Assembly (NCBI GenBank): GCA_964510065.1
Contig: CAZEAC010000063.1
Span: 1-25,413, forward strand
Reading direction: 5' to 3'
DNA length: 25,413 bases
DNA from: CAZEAC01 sp964510065
GTDB lineage: Bacteria > Bdellovibrionota_C > UBA2361 > CAIXSY01
Made by a program: the position numbers and the translations under genes. Positions 15,108 through 23,861 of this stretch are shown piece after piece. The stretch's first letter is position 1; each line of letters opens with the position of its first letter. A model generated the notes under the pieces. It was not told the origin of the DNA, searched no databases, and saw only the letters and a program-made list of their open reading frames with translations.

Positions 15108-16724
15108 GTGGGCAGAACAGCACTTATTAGCGTTTCAGACCGGACCGGGTTAGAGCAATTTGCCAAAGCGCTTCGTGAGCTAGATTTTACACTTCTCGCG
15201 ACAAGCGGCACAACTAAGTTTCTCAAGGAAGTAGGTGTCGAGACCGTACCGATTGAAGAGTACACCGGACAGCGCGAAATCTTGGATGGACGGGTAAAGA
15301 CACTTCATCCAAAGATTCATGGCGGATTGTTGGCGAAGCGAGATAACGATACCCATCTTCAGCAACTGAAGGAGGAGGGGATTCGTCCAATTGAGATCGC
15401 CGTTGTTAATCTGTATCCTTTCGTCCAGAATCTGAGCTCAGAGGCTGCGAATTCGCCAGAAAAGATGACGGAGCTTTTCGACATTGGTGGGCCGACAATG
15501 ATTCGGGCTGCAGCAAAGAATCATCGCTACGTGCTCCCGGTAATCGACCCGGCGGATTATCCCCGTGTCATAGAAGCTCTTAAGTCGGGCGATGTTCTTG
15601 GTCCCGCGAAAGAGCGCCTCGCAGGCGCGACGCTTCGTCTTGAACTTGCTCGTAAAGTTTTTACCACAATGGCGCGCTACGATCTCGAGATCTCAAAATA
15701 TCTTTCGCAGGTCTCGGTGACGCAGGGCGATGAGGGTGTTGTGCGCTCGGCCGACTTATCGCACGGGCTAATGTTTGGCGATACGTCGGGATTGGTGCTT
15801 TCTCGCGCGCAGGCGCTGCGCTATGGTGAAAATCCGCATCAACGCGCGGCGCTCTATCGCGAAGTTGGTTCAACCGACCTCGGCTGGAGTCAGCTGCATG
15901 GCAAGGAGCTCTCGTATAATAATCTTCTCGATTTTGACGCGGCGCTTCGACTGGTCCGAGCCCTCGAGACCAAAACTCCCGTCGCAGTGATTATCAAGCA
16001 TCTGAACCCTTGCGGGGTGGCCAATGGCAATACGCTGCTTGAGGCGCTTGTCCGCGCGAAGCGCTCGGATCCGCGAAGTCATTTTGGTGGTATTCTTGCT
16101 TTTAATCGACCGGTGAGTGCAGATGTGGCGCAAGAGATTCGCGGTGATTTTGCCGAGATTGTGCTCGCGCCAGAGTTTCAGACTGACGCGCTGGAGATTC
16201 TCAAAGGAAATAAGAATCTGCGGGTAGTGCAGTTTAGTTCCCCGGCGACGGGAGTTGACCGCTGGGAGATGCGAAAAATTGAGGGCGGTTTATTAATTCA
16301 GGAGGAGGACCGAGGTATCTCCAATGCCGAAGCAGCCAAGGTGGTCTCGCGCCGCGCGCCTACGCAGAGTGAGCTACAAGACCTTGATTTTGCATGGAGG
16401 ATTTGCGCCCATGTAAAGTCGAATGCAATTGTAATCGTGAAAGACGGTATGCTCATCGGCGTTGGTGCTGGGCAGATGAGCCGAATTGATTCTGTCGAAG
16501 TAGCGCTCTTTAAGGCAAAGACACACGGGCACGATCTTCATGGGGCAGTCGCCGCATCTGATGCGTTTTTCCCGTTCCCTGACAGCGTGGAGACGCTTGC
16601 GAATCAGGGGATTCGCGCGGTAATTGCTCCCGAAGGTGCAAAACGTGATCAGGACGCAATAAGTGCGGCAGATTCGATGAATATTGCGCTACTATTTACG
16701 CCGGAGAGGCATTTTAGGCATTAG
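15108..16724 (+). CDS. purH: Bifunctional AICAR transformylase / IMP cyclohydrolase
   Basis: This enzyme catalyses the last two steps of de novo purine synthesis: formylation of AICAR with 10-formyl-tetrahydrofolate, then closure of FAICAR to IMP. The N-terminal cyclohydrolase domain has SGTTK (33-37) and the highly conserved DGRVKTLHPKIHGG (60-73). The C-terminal transformylase domain has RYGENPHQ (238-245), KHLNPCG (297-303) carrying the catalytic Lys-His pair, and SDAFFPFPD near the end. Length from the GTG start is 538 residues, normal for the family. purD follows after a 5-base gap, so the two are co-transcribed, forming a small purine operon. Confidence 0.97.
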   Translation: MGRTALISVSDRTGLEQFAKALRELDFTLLATSGTTKFLKEVGVETVPIEEYTGQREILDGRVKTLHPKIHGGLLAKRDNDTHLQQLKEEGIRPIEIAVVNLYPFVQNLSSEAANSPEKMTELFDIGGPTMIRAAAKNHRYVLPVIDPADYPRVIEALKSGDVLGPAKERLAGATLRLELARKVFTTMARYDLEISKYLSQVSVTQGDEGVVRSADLSHGLMFGDTSGLVLSRAQALRYGENPHQRAALYREVGSTDLGWSQLHGKELSYNNLLDFDAALRLVRALETKTPVAVIIKHLNPCGVANGNTLLEALVRAKRSDPRSHFGGILAFNRPVSADVAQEIRGDFAEIVLAPEFQTDALEILKGNKNLRVVQFSSPATGVDRWEMRKIEGGLLIQEEDRGISNAEAAKVVSRRAPTQSELQDLDFAWRICAHVKSNAIVIVKDGMLIGVGAGQMSRIDSVEVALFKAKTHGHDLHGAVAASDAFFPFPDSVETLANQGIRAVIAPEGAKRDQDAISAADSMNIALLFTPERHFRH

Positions 16725-16729
16725 AAATT

Positions 16730-17977
16730 ATGAAGGTACTTGTCATTGGCTCCGGCGGACGCGAGCATGCACTTTGCTGGAAGCTTCGTCAGTCGCCGCT
16801 TCTTAAGGCGCTCTATTGTGCGCCAGGCAATCCGGGGATCGAGCAGGTTGCACAATGTGTCCCAATTAAGGTTGATAATATTCAGGCCCTTGTTGATTTT
16901 GCGAAGAGCGAGGCAATTGATTTTACTATAGTTGGGCCTGAGCTTCCTCTTTCAAAGGGTGTGGTGGATCTGTTTCGGCGTGAAAAGATGCTAATCTTTG
17001 GGCCGTCACAAAAAGCTGCGCAGCTTGAATCGTCCAAGGAATTTGCGAAAGAGGTAATGGTCGCTGCAGGTGTCCCTACCGCACGCTACGCGACGGTAAA
17101 CGACGCCGCTTCGGCGAAGAAATATTTCTCAGAACATGGCGTGCCGGTTGTCTTCAAAGCCGATGGCCTGGCTTCGGGAAAGGGCGTCTTTGTGTGTCAC
17201 ACGAATGAGGAAGCGAGTTCCGCGATGAGCGCGCTCTTTACACAGCTCAAGGCAGATCGAGTCGTTATTGAGCAGTTTCTTGAGGGTATTGAAGTTTCCT
17301 ATATCGTTGCGACAAACGGCAAAGAAATTGTGCCGTTTGCTCCTTCACATGATTACAAGCGAATCTTTGACGCTGATAAGGGACCCAATACAGGTGGCAT
17401 GGGCTCGGTATGTCCGACGCCACGGTTAACTGATGCGCAGGGTGCATGGGTGGTTGAGAAAGTAATGCGTCCAGTCATTTGTGAGATGGAACGGCGTGGA
17501 ATTCCATTTTCGGGGTTTCTTTATGCTGGGCTTATGATTTCGCCAAAAGGTGAAATATCCGTGTTGGAGTTCAACGCGCGCTTCGGGGATCCCGAGTGTC
17601 AGTCGATCATGCGTCGACTTGATTCGGATCTTTTGGAGCTGCTTCTGGCGCTTGCGCAAGGGCGAAATCCAGCACCGATTCGATTTAATAGTAATGCGGC
17701 GGTGTGCCTCGTTGCGGCGAGTGCTGGGTATCCGGATGCTCCTGAACTTGGAGATGAAATTACTGGGATCGCGCAATCACAGCTGATATCGAACACGGTT
17801 GTCTTTCATGCGGGTACCTCGGGCGATGGGGGAAGCTTAAAAACTGCGGGTGGCAGGGTCCTTAGCATTACCGCAACGGGCTCTGATATTGCCGCAGCGC
17901 GAAGTGCCGCCTACAAAGCCTCGGATCTTATCCAGTTTCGTGGAAAGCAGGTAAGGAGAGATATAGGTCTTTCATAA
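16730..17977 (+). CDS. purD: Phosphoribosylamine-glycine ligase (GAR synthetase)
   Basis: This enzyme joins glycine to phosphoribosylamine at the expense of ATP, the second step of purine synthesis. It begins with the typical MKVLVIGSGGREHAL and has the ATP-grasp features expected of the family: KADGLASGKGV (143-153), HDYKRIFD followed by GPNTGGMG, and the metal-binding LEFNARFGDPE (279-289, with Glu280 and Asn282). At 415 residues it is slightly shorter than the usual 420-430 and appears complete. It starts 5 bases after the purH stop without a clear Shine-Dalgarno sequence, so translation is probably coupled to purH. Confidence 0.97.
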   Translation: MKVLVIGSGGREHALCWKLRQSPLLKALYCAPGNPGIEQVAQCVPIKVDNIQALVDFAKSEAIDFTIVGPELPLSKGVVDLFRREKMLIFGPSQKAAQLESSKEFAKEVMVAAGVPTARYATVNDAASAKKYFSEHGVPVVFKADGLASGKGVFVCHTNEEASSAMSALFTQLKADRVVIEQFLEGIEVSYIVATNGKEIVPFAPSHDYKRIFDADKGPNTGGMGSVCPTPRLTDAQGAWVVEKVMRPVICEMERRGIPFSGFLYAGLMISPKGEISVLEFNARFGDPECQSIMRRLDSDLLELLLALAQGRNPAPIRFNSNAAVCLVAASAGYPDAPELGDEITGIAQSQLISNTVVFHAGTSGDGGSLKTAGGRVLSITATGSDIAAARSAAYKASDLIQFRGKQVRRDIGLS

Positions 17978-18046
17978 ATGATAGTGGCGGGCTAGACATC
18001 CGTACGCGCATTCTTTCCCCTCCTGGCGCAGCAGTAGCATACTCAG

Positions 18047-18052
18047 TATACT
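18047..18052 (+). promoter_or_regulatory. Candidate -10 box just before a start codon
   Basis: TATACT (5 of 6 to consensus) lies 8 bases before the ATG at 18061. The best -35 at 18 bases is poor (CTGGCG at 18023-18028). If used, the mRNA would be leaderless; otherwise the gene is read through from purD, 83 bases upstream. Confidence 0.35.
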
Positions 18053-18060
18053 ATCTGGGT

Positions 18061-18408
18061 ATGTACGCCAATTCACGAAATAGTTTGTTCGTCGTTGCTT
18101 TGGTCTTACTTTGCTCTCTCGCTGTCCTGCCACCCGCTTCCTTTGCGGGCGAGCTCAAAATTGTTGATTCTCATGGTTTGGTCCGTGCGCTCAAGGTGGT
18201 GAAAAATAAGGCCCAGGTAGTAATCGAACTCAAGTCACAGCCGTCACGATTGTCGTTGGTGCGTAGTGATGGCATATCCGGCGAGATTCAAGGCCAACCA
18301 GGCGAAAAGTCCGGCGTGTTTCTCTTTGAACAGGTTGGGGAAGGTGTTTGGCAGATGAAAGATGGCGGAACGCTTTCAATTTCATCGGTATCGATTATTC
18401 CACAATAA
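18061..18408 (+). CDS. Small exported hypothetical protein
   Basis: A 115-residue protein with a clear Sec signal peptide (residues 1-29, hydrophobic LFVVALVLLCSLAVLPPASF then an AG-type cleavage site before ELKIVD). The mature 86 residues are predicted to form an all-beta domain with alternating polar and Val/Leu/Ile residues and no cysteine. No known family comes to mind; a small periplasmic beta-sandwich is the best description. The next gene follows after 12 bases and its ribosome binding site overlaps this gene's stop codon, so the two are probably co-transcribed. Confidence 0.75.
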   Translation: MYANSRNSLFVVALVLLCSLAVLPPASFAGELKIVDSHGLVRALKVVKNKAQVVIELKSQPSRLSLVRSDGISGEIQGQPGEKSGVFLFEQVGEGVWQMKDGGTLSISSVSIIPQ

Positions 18409-18420
18409 GGACAGGCCTTC

Positions 18421-20064
18421 TTGTCGCTCGTAGATATTTATCCTCAGGAAATCGCTAGCGTTCAGAGCAATTTGCGCATGACTCGTGAAGAGATGCTCGC
18501 GGCTGTAGCTGGCAAAAAGCGCTTCGATGTAATTGTGGTTGGTGGCGGCATTCATGGTGCAGCCTGTGCGCGAATAGCAGCTTTTAATGGTCTTGCGACG
18601 TTGCTTTTGGAGCGAGCTGATTACGCCAACGCAACATCAAGCCGCAGTAGCAAAATGGCACATGGCGGCATACGCTATTTGCAAATGGGCGATCTTCGCC
18701 AGGTGTTTGAAGGTATTCGCGCGCGCGATGATCTCTTCCTTACTGCGGATCATCTGGTGTCACCAGCAAAGTTTTTGCTCCCTGTCGAACGCGGACAGTG
18801 CTTGCAACGCTGGATCACTAGTGTAGGGCTCTCACTCTATGACTTTGCGTTACGTGATAAGAACCTTCGTCATCGCTATCTCTCGCTTGAGGAGTGCAAC
18901 TCAAAAATTTTCTCATCAACTCAATCAAAGTACCGCGGCTTCTTTTTGTATACCGATGGGATGATGAATGATACCAGGCTCGTGCTTGAAAATATATTGG
19001 CTGCTCGCCAAGAAGGTGCGCACTGTCTTAATTATTGTGATGTACTCAGTGTTTCGCAGAGTGCTAGTGGTGCGGTTGGTGTGGGATTTCGCGATCAGGT
19101 AGCGAGCAAAAACTACGAAGTGAGCGCCGGAATAGTATTGAACTGTGCGGGTCCCTGGGTAGCCTCGGTGGGAAAGCTTAGCCCCGGGCCGCTGCAGGAG
19201 CGAATAGTTTACAGTCGCGGAAGTCACATACTTTTCTCGGGCGTATGGGCTGAACGACCGGTGCTTTTTCCGCTCGGCGGTGGGAGAGCGTATTGGGTTT
19301 GGCCGCACCCCGCCGGTGTACTTGTCGGCACAACTGAGCGTGAAGTTGAAAAAGCCGAGTCCGATCCGTTGCCTTCGGCGGATGAAATCGAAGAGATTCT
19401 TTCTCGTTTGCAGCGTGATATTCCGCAAGCGGAGCTGACCCGTGATCGCGCGCAGTACGCTTTCGCCGGAATTCGGACGCTTGTGAGACGCTCGCGCGCA
19501 AAGAGCTCAGCGCTTTCTCGGCGCCACGAGTGGAGCTACGCGCAAGGAGTGCTAACGTTACTTGGCGGGAAGTTTACAACTGCCTATTGGACTGCATTCG
19601 AAGGCCTGAGGAAAGTTTACCGTTTGGCTGGTATGAAAGGCGCTCCGACTTCGCTTCAGGGCCGTAAACTTCCCGGCTCTGGGCTTGGCGGTGAACGGGT
19701 GAGCGAATTTCGAAAGCGCGGGGAGGCCGTTGGAATTCCAGAGCCAATTCTTCAGAGCGCTATTAGACGCTATGGATCGAGAAGCATAGAGCTGCTTGAG
19801 CTTTCGACGGCGCGGGAGGTTCTTGGCGAGCAGATTTTGAAAGCCGAGGTTGAGTATGCGCTCGAAGTGGAGCAGGCACAGTGTGTCGAAGATATTATGC
19901 GCCGACGACTGGAGCTTGAGTACTTCCCGAGACATGGCGTGGAGTCACTTCCAGAGATCGCGCAAATACTCAAGAAACAATTTCCCGAGCAGAAGGTCGA
20001 TCAGGAAGTGCAGGGGTATCTTTCACGGATGAAGAAGATTGAAGCTTTGTTGAGGACTTCTTGA
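18421..20064 (+). CDS. glpD: FAD-dependent glycerol-3-phosphate dehydrogenase
   Basis: A membrane-associated flavoenzyme that oxidises sn-glycerol 3-phosphate to dihydroxyacetone phosphate and passes electrons to quinone. The FAD-binding motif VIVVGGGIHGAACA is at 37-50, followed by the family signature TSSRSSKMAHGGIRYL (72-87). Later come NCAGPW, WPHPAGVLVGTTE and LGGKFTT, all characteristic of GlpD/GlpA. At 547 residues the length is normal. I keep the TTG at 18421 because AAGGA stands 9 bases before it. The ATG at 18478 (MTREEMLAAV) has a weaker ribosome binding site but matches where many homologues begin, so the first 19 residues are uncertain. No glpF, glpK or glpR is beside it. Confidence 0.93.
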   Translation: MSLVDIYPQEIASVQSNLRMTREEMLAAVAGKKRFDVIVVGGGIHGAACARIAAFNGLATLLLERADYANATSSRSSKMAHGGIRYLQMGDLRQVFEGIRARDDLFLTADHLVSPAKFLLPVERGQCLQRWITSVGLSLYDFALRDKNLRHRYLSLEECNSKIFSSTQSKYRGFFLYTDGMMNDTRLVLENILAARQEGAHCLNYCDVLSVSQSASGAVGVGFRDQVASKNYEVSAGIVLNCAGPWVASVGKLSPGPLQERIVYSRGSHILFSGVWAERPVLFPLGGGRAYWVWPHPAGVLVGTTEREVEKAESDPLPSADEIEEILSRLQRDIPQAELTRDRAQYAFAGIRTLVRRSRAKSSALSRRHEWSYAQGVLTLLGGKFTTAYWTAFEGLRKVYRLAGMKGAPTSLQGRKLPGSGLGGERVSEFRKRGEAVGIPEPILQSAIRRYGSRSIELLELSTAREVLGEQILKAEVEYALEVEQAQCVEDIMRRRLELEYFPRHGVESLPEIAQILKKQFPEQKVDQEVQGYLSRMKKIEALLRTS

Positions 20065-20150
20065 CCTGTTGCTCCTGTACCGGCGGATTGTTCAGATGTA
20101 CAGACCGCGCGCTTGCCTCATGTTCAGTCCAAGCGAAAGAGCTCTATTTA

Positions 20151-20156
20151 TATAAT
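20151..20156 (+). promoter_or_regulatory. Possible -10 box
   Basis: A perfect TATAAT, 54 bases before the TTG start at 20211, in the gap behind glpD. No acceptable -35 lies 16-19 bases upstream, so this is a weak call. A second hexamer, TATACT, stands at 20170-20175. Confidence 0.3.
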
Positions 20157-20210
20157 CGCTGAATCTGAGTATACTTCCGCTAATCTCCGCAGTTCAATTT
20201 TGAAGGCAAA

Positions 20211-21209
20211 TTGACAGAGAAGTCGCCGATGGCGTGGGCAGAAAAAGTAAAAGGGGCATCACCAAACTGGATATTTACCCCTCGATCGGAGTTCCTTGTT
20301 GCGTTGATTTTCTTCATTTCAGGCGTGGCGATAATCAGCTACACCGAATACCGCTTTGAAAATCATGATCCACGGCGTGACGAGTGGATCACCATTTCCG
20401 CAACTCTAATAAACGCGCAGCTTGAGGAGCGCCCCTGCTTCCGACGCAGGCCTATATTTACAGAGCCTTTTGTTCTCAACTTCGATGTGGCGTACCGGGT
20501 GAATGGCAAAGACTACCATACGAGGATTGGGCAGTATTGCGCTGCAAATCGTACCGTCGCGAATGAAATTATCGCTGAGAGAGTGCAGGGAGGTCGTGTC
20601 CGGATATATGTCAATCCGCTCGACCTTGGCAATGCCGTAATCGACTTGGACGGCCCTTGGCAGCTGTGGAGTGGGCGTTTATTTGGCTGGCTCTTCCTCC
20701 TGCTGGGTGTTCCAAGGGTAGTGATCGTTCCCTGGAAAAACGCGCGTTTAACTCTCTCATCGAGCAAGGGATATCTTAGACCTCTACGTTTTTTTCGTTC
20801 GCTTTTTCCGCTTGGGTACAAGCGCGCCTTGAATGCTGCATCTCGTGCTGCGCTGCGCCAAGTGCCCCCTCCTGAGCGTGGAGTTTGGTTTTGGAAGTGT
20901 GAAGTAGTTCACACCTCTCCGCCTCGAGCATTCAAGAACCGGCAAGGAAAGGTGATTCTAGAGCACGATCTTTGTCGAATTTTGTTTAGGATGGATTCGA
21001 GTCCGCCCTTGCTATCGGTTCAGTTTACGGTTGAGACTGACGAGCTAAAGAAGAAACTTCTTCAGAGCTGGATGGCGAAATTTCGCGCTGCCCTGGAGAA
21101 AGAGCTTTTGCGTCGCGCGTATCCTTCGGCCGCGATTAAACGAATAGGAATCAGTTTGCATTCTAGCGAAGAGATCCGCCGAGTTGGTGAATATGACTAT
21201 TGGAAGTGA
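20211..21209 (+). CDS. DUF3592-like membrane protein
   Basis: A 332-residue protein with two membrane helices (about 27-45 and 156-171) enclosing a periplasmic domain. That domain, from TISATLINAQLEE through VAYRVNGKDYHTRIGQYC to GGRVRIYVNPLDLGNAVID, follows the DUF3592 pattern: a strand, an Y-x-V-N-G-x-x-Y segment, and a V-x-I-Y-x-x-P end. Function of this family is unknown. The C-terminal 160 residues are basic and probably cytoplasmic, with no motif I recognise. The start is a TTG with GAAGG 4 bases upstream; the ATG at 20229 (residue 7) is an alternative. Confidence 0.72.
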   Translation: MTEKSPMAWAEKVKGASPNWIFTPRSEFLVALIFFISGVAIISYTEYRFENHDPRRDEWITISATLINAQLEERPCFRRRPIFTEPFVLNFDVAYRVNGKDYHTRIGQYCAANRTVANEIIAERVQGGRVRIYVNPLDLGNAVIDLDGPWQLWSGRLFGWLFLLLGVPRVVIVPWKNARLTLSSSKGYLRPLRFFRSLFPLGYKRALNAASRAALRQVPPPERGVWFWKCEVVHTSPPRAFKNRQGKVILEHDLCRILFRMDSSPPLLSVQFTVETDELKKKLLQSWMAKFRAALEKELLRRAYPSAAIKRIGISLHSSEEIRRVGEYDYWK

Positions 21210-21309
21210 GGAAGTGTCGTGCCAGGGCCCGCATTCTGGGTACGATCATACTTCGGCGCAAGTAGATTCCCTTCCGTGACGTTCCGACACCGAAGAGTAA
21301 TTCCCTCCG

Positions 21310-22338
21310 CTAAGGCTTAAGCACGATCTTTCCAAACTGTTTTCCAGACTCCAAATACTGGAGCAGTTCGATCCCTTCCTTGAGTGGCGCAACGCGATCG
21401 ATAACTGGTCGGATCTTATGTCGCCAGATAAACTGAGTTACGTCAATAAAATCCTGCTTGCTGCCCATCGTTGAGCCGATCAGCGACAGCTGTTTTGCAA
21501 AAATAAGCCGGTTATCGAAGCTAACATTGTAACCGCTGGTATTTCCGACGGTGACAATCCTCCCTCCACGCGCAGCGGCGCGGAGGCTATGAGGGAACGT
21601 CTTTTCGCCAACATTATCGATAATCAGATCAATGCCACGGCCCTTAGTAATTCGGAGTATTTCTACCGACCAATTGGTGTGCTTCTGATAATTGACTACT
21701 TCGTCCGCTCCAAGCGCAAGTGCCTTCTTGGCTTTCTCGTCGCTGCCGGCGAGTGCGTAGACGGTGGCTCCTGCAGCGCGAGCTAGGGAAATTGCGAGTG
21801 TGTTTACACCTCCGCCCGATCCGACGACGAGGACAGTTTCTCCGGGTTGAAGATTCCCGCGCTTAAACAGCATGCGCCAGCAGGTCACGCCCACAAGGAG
21901 TGGCGCGGCCGCATCCTCATCTGAGATTTCATCAGGTACTTTAAAAACGTTACCAATGGGGACCGTGACAAATTCGGCAAGTCCCCCAGGGCGCTGTTCG
22001 CCTAAGATTCGATAGCCAGGGCTTACACTTTCCTGGCCGCGTCGAGTCCACTCGTCCTCGGCGGTCACTATACCAGGATTAATCATTACTCGTGTGCCTG
22101 GCTGCCACACTGAATCGGCATGCACGCTGACAATTTCACCAACGACATCGCTTCCGGTAATATGAGGCATCTCTAGCTTCAATCCGTGCCAGCCTCGGCG
22201 CACCCAGATGTCGAGATGATTAAGCGCAACCGCGCGAACTTTGATGAGAGCCTCGCCAAGCTGAGGTTTCGGCCGCTCCAGCTCTCCAAACTTAAGCACT
22301 TCGGGACCGCCATGATTTTCAAAGAATATCGCTTTCAT
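21310..22338 (-). CDS. Zinc-independent MDR-family oxidoreductase (quinone reductase / alcohol dehydrogenase-like)
   Basis: A medium-chain dehydrogenase/reductase of 342 residues, probably NADPH-dependent. The N-terminal GroES-like catalytic domain has ALNHLDIWVRRG (38-49) where true alcohol dehydrogenases carry a zinc-binding Cys, so the catalytic zinc is absent. ITGSDVVGEIV follows. The loop that normally holds four zinc-binding cysteines reads TRRGQESVSPGYRILGE and has none, yet its length is kept. The Rossmann domain has VVGSGGGVNTLAISLARAAG (171-190). This fits the zinc-free quinone-reductase branch, possibly recently derived from a zinc-containing ancestor. The substrate is unknown. It is preceded by a promoter with leaderless geometry. 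Confidence 0.88.
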   Translation of the reverse strand: MKAIFFENHGGPEVLKFGELERPKPQLGEALIKVRAVALNHLDIWVRRGWHGLKLEMPHITGSDVVGEIVSVHADSVWQPGTRVMINPGIVTAEDEWTRRGQESVSPGYRILGEQRPGGLAEFVTVPIGNVFKVPDEISDEDAAAPLLVGVTCWRMLFKRGNLQPGETVLVVGSGGGVNTLAISLARAAGATVYALAGSDEKAKKALALGADEVVNYQKHTNWSVEILRITKGRGIDLIIDNVGEKTFPHSLRAAARGGRIVTVGNTSGYNVSFDNRLIFAKQLSLIGSTMGSKQDFIDVTQFIWRHKIRPVIDRVAPLKEGIELLQYLESGKQFGKIVLKP

Positions 22339-22344
22339 GGACTC

Positions 22345-22373
22345 ACAATAGCCTTGAAGATGCGTGGTATCAA
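22345..22373 (-). promoter_or_regulatory. Promoter of the MDR oxidoreductase gene, leaderless geometry
   Basis: On the minus strand TTGATA (22373-22368, 5 of 6), a 17-base spacer and TATTGT (22350-22345, 4 of 6) are followed by six bases and the ATG at 22338. The expected start point coincides with the start codon. The spacing matches that of the promoter at 9230-9258. Confidence 0.5.
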
Positions 22374-22441
22374 GCAGGTGTTGGACGAAGTAGTCGCGAT
22401 GTTCAAAAACGCCTAATTTTTATGAAGTACTCAAAGGTAGC

Positions 22442-23734
22442 TTAATCAATCTTTGATTTGCGCTGCGCGAAGCGAACGAGCTCTTGAGCGGCTCCAGGTA
22501 CATCATTAACCGTCAGTTTTTTTAACGTCTTCAGTGCAGCGTGACGGGTGCAGTAATCGTTTCTGCCATATAAGTTCTCTGTAACCGTCGCCAGAACCAA
22601 AGTTTGCCAGGTATGGCTTGTCTTCACTCCGCCCAGTGCTTGAAGAGCATGATCATTGAGCCGGAAGCTTCGAATCGCAGTCAGGCCAGCCAGAGTCGGA
22701 ATATCATCATCAAAAATGTAGTGGGGATTGGCTTCGAGGAACCTAACAGCGGCGATTTTGAGCTTGACGCTTTTTGCAGCCAGCATCGTTGATAACGCTG
22801 CTTTGAAAGGAGCGTCGAACAGCGGTGCATTGGTCCGACTGAGTACTTCAAGTACTAGTCGCTTATCATAGACACTTGAGTCTTGGTGCAGTAACTGAGA
22901 AATCGCCGCGGAAAGAATATTTGGGATTCTGGCATTTTTTGGTGGGAGCACTTCGAGGAGAAATCGAAGGGTTCGTTGGCGTTCATTTTTATTCTGAAGG
23001 TATACGACTAGGTCTTCTTCGATAGCGGGAATTATTGGTGCGACGTGCTGACCGAACGCGCCGAGCACTTCGAGTGCCTCATGCCTTCGAGGGGAGCGAA
23101 GGTGTGGAATAAATGCGAACGTATCCTCAATACGAGCGCCTCCTCTGGCGACAAGAGTCAGTCCAAGCTCGCGGTACAGCTTTTTCGAAAGAAGCAGTGG
23201 TTCCTTTAGGAGTTTCCGTATCGTCGCGCGCGTTTCAACCTGAAAGGGTACCCCGGATCTTCGTAGAAAGAACGCCGCACGCTCCCTTATTTTGAATGCA
23301 TGATCGGGGCTAAGAAGCGCTCGAAGCGGCGTCTCAATGAGATGAGCGGTGAACCAGTTTTCAATTTTTGGGTATGTTTTGAATGGATCCAGAGTACCTT
23401 CGGCGATGCCTTGTGCCAAAAGAGTTGCTTCACCACGGGACTGTACCGCGCGGTCATGAAGTACACGCAAGATTTTAATGATTCCCTCAATGCGAGGTAG
23501 CTCGGCGGAGGTGTCGGGGGAATTTCCAAAAATTGATTCGACTTCCCGTTTGGTTTTTTCTAAGGGAACCGGTGCCCGTTGATCCGCCCAGATTAGGTCG
23601 CGTGAGAGATGTTCTTTAATTATCGAAGGAGCGACTCCAATATTGGCTATGGAGTTCCAAAGTTGTATCGCCTGCGTCCGAAAGCCGTCGCGCGTGGTAG
23701 CTTGAGTTCCCGAGTGCTGGTTGTGTGGTTGCAT
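22442..23734 (-). CDS. Hypothetical HEAT-like alpha-solenoid protein
   Basis: A 430-residue protein that looks helical throughout, with repeated helix pairs carrying Leu/Ala-rich faces and Pro or Arg at turns, for example PHLRSPRRHEALEVLGAFG and VKLKIAAVRFLEANP. This suggests an irregular HEAT/ARM-type solenoid, a protein-binding scaffold; no catalytic motif or signal peptide is visible. I cannot name a family. The frame is open to 23794, but AAGGAG at 23749-23744 lies 9 bases before the ATG at 23734, so that start is chosen. A good promoter lies about 40 bases upstream. It is divergent from the tandem Lrp-type regulator gene, which may control it. Confidence 0.8.
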   Translation of the reverse strand: MQPHNQHSGTQATTRDGFRTQAIQLWNSIANIGVAPSIIKEHLSRDLIWADQRAPVPLEKTKREVESIFGNSPDTSAELPRIEGIIKILRVLHDRAVQSRGEATLLAQGIAEGTLDPFKTYPKIENWFTAHLIETPLRALLSPDHAFKIRERAAFFLRRSGVPFQVETRATIRKLLKEPLLLSKKLYRELGLTLVARGGARIEDTFAFIPHLRSPRRHEALEVLGAFGQHVAPIIPAIEEDLVVYLQNKNERQRTLRFLLEVLPPKNARIPNILSAAISQLLHQDSSVYDKRLVLEVLSRTNAPLFDAPFKAALSTMLAAKSVKLKIAAVRFLEANPHYIFDDDIPTLAGLTAIRSFRLNDHALQALGGVKTSHTWQTLVLATVTENLYGRNDYCTRHAALKTLKKLTVNDVPGAAQELVRFAQRKSKID

Positions 23735-23773
23735 AGAATGTCGCTCCTTGGTGTAGCCCTTGGCAGACACTGG

Positions 23774-23802
23774 ATTAAAGATAAAAGTGTACAAAATAAC
23801 AA
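23774..23802 (-). promoter_or_regulatory. Promoter of the solenoid-protein gene
   Basis: On the minus strand TTGTTA (23802-23797, 4 of 6), a 17-base spacer and TTTAAT (23779-23774, 5 of 6). The predicted leader is about 33 bases and contains the AAGGAG ribosome binding site, so this gene has a conventional leader. Confidence 0.55.
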
Positions 23803-23822
23803 ATTCGTGTATAAATATTTGT
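23799..23822. promoter_or_regulatory. Inverted repeat, candidate operator between divergent genes
   Basis: ACAAAT, 12 AT-rich bases, then ATTTGT. It overlaps the -35 of the solenoid-protein promoter and lies 40 bases before the regulator start. The surrounding 23795-23860 stretch is very AT-rich with TATATATAG and AATATATAG, typical of sites bound by Lrp/AsnC proteins. Autoregulation by the adjacent regulator is the natural inference. Confidence 0.4.
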
Positions 23823-23861
23823 ATATATAGCCGTTTGACGAATATATAGGTATTTTAGAGC

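Noticed and set aside
18925..19428. Minus-strand open frame of 167 codons inside glpD
   Set aside because: It is antisense to well-conserved GlpD sequence; a shadow frame.
20075..20103. Inverted repeat CTGTAC-N17-GTACAG after glpD, considered as a terminator
   Set aside because: Six-base arms, long loop, no T tract. Too weak to call.
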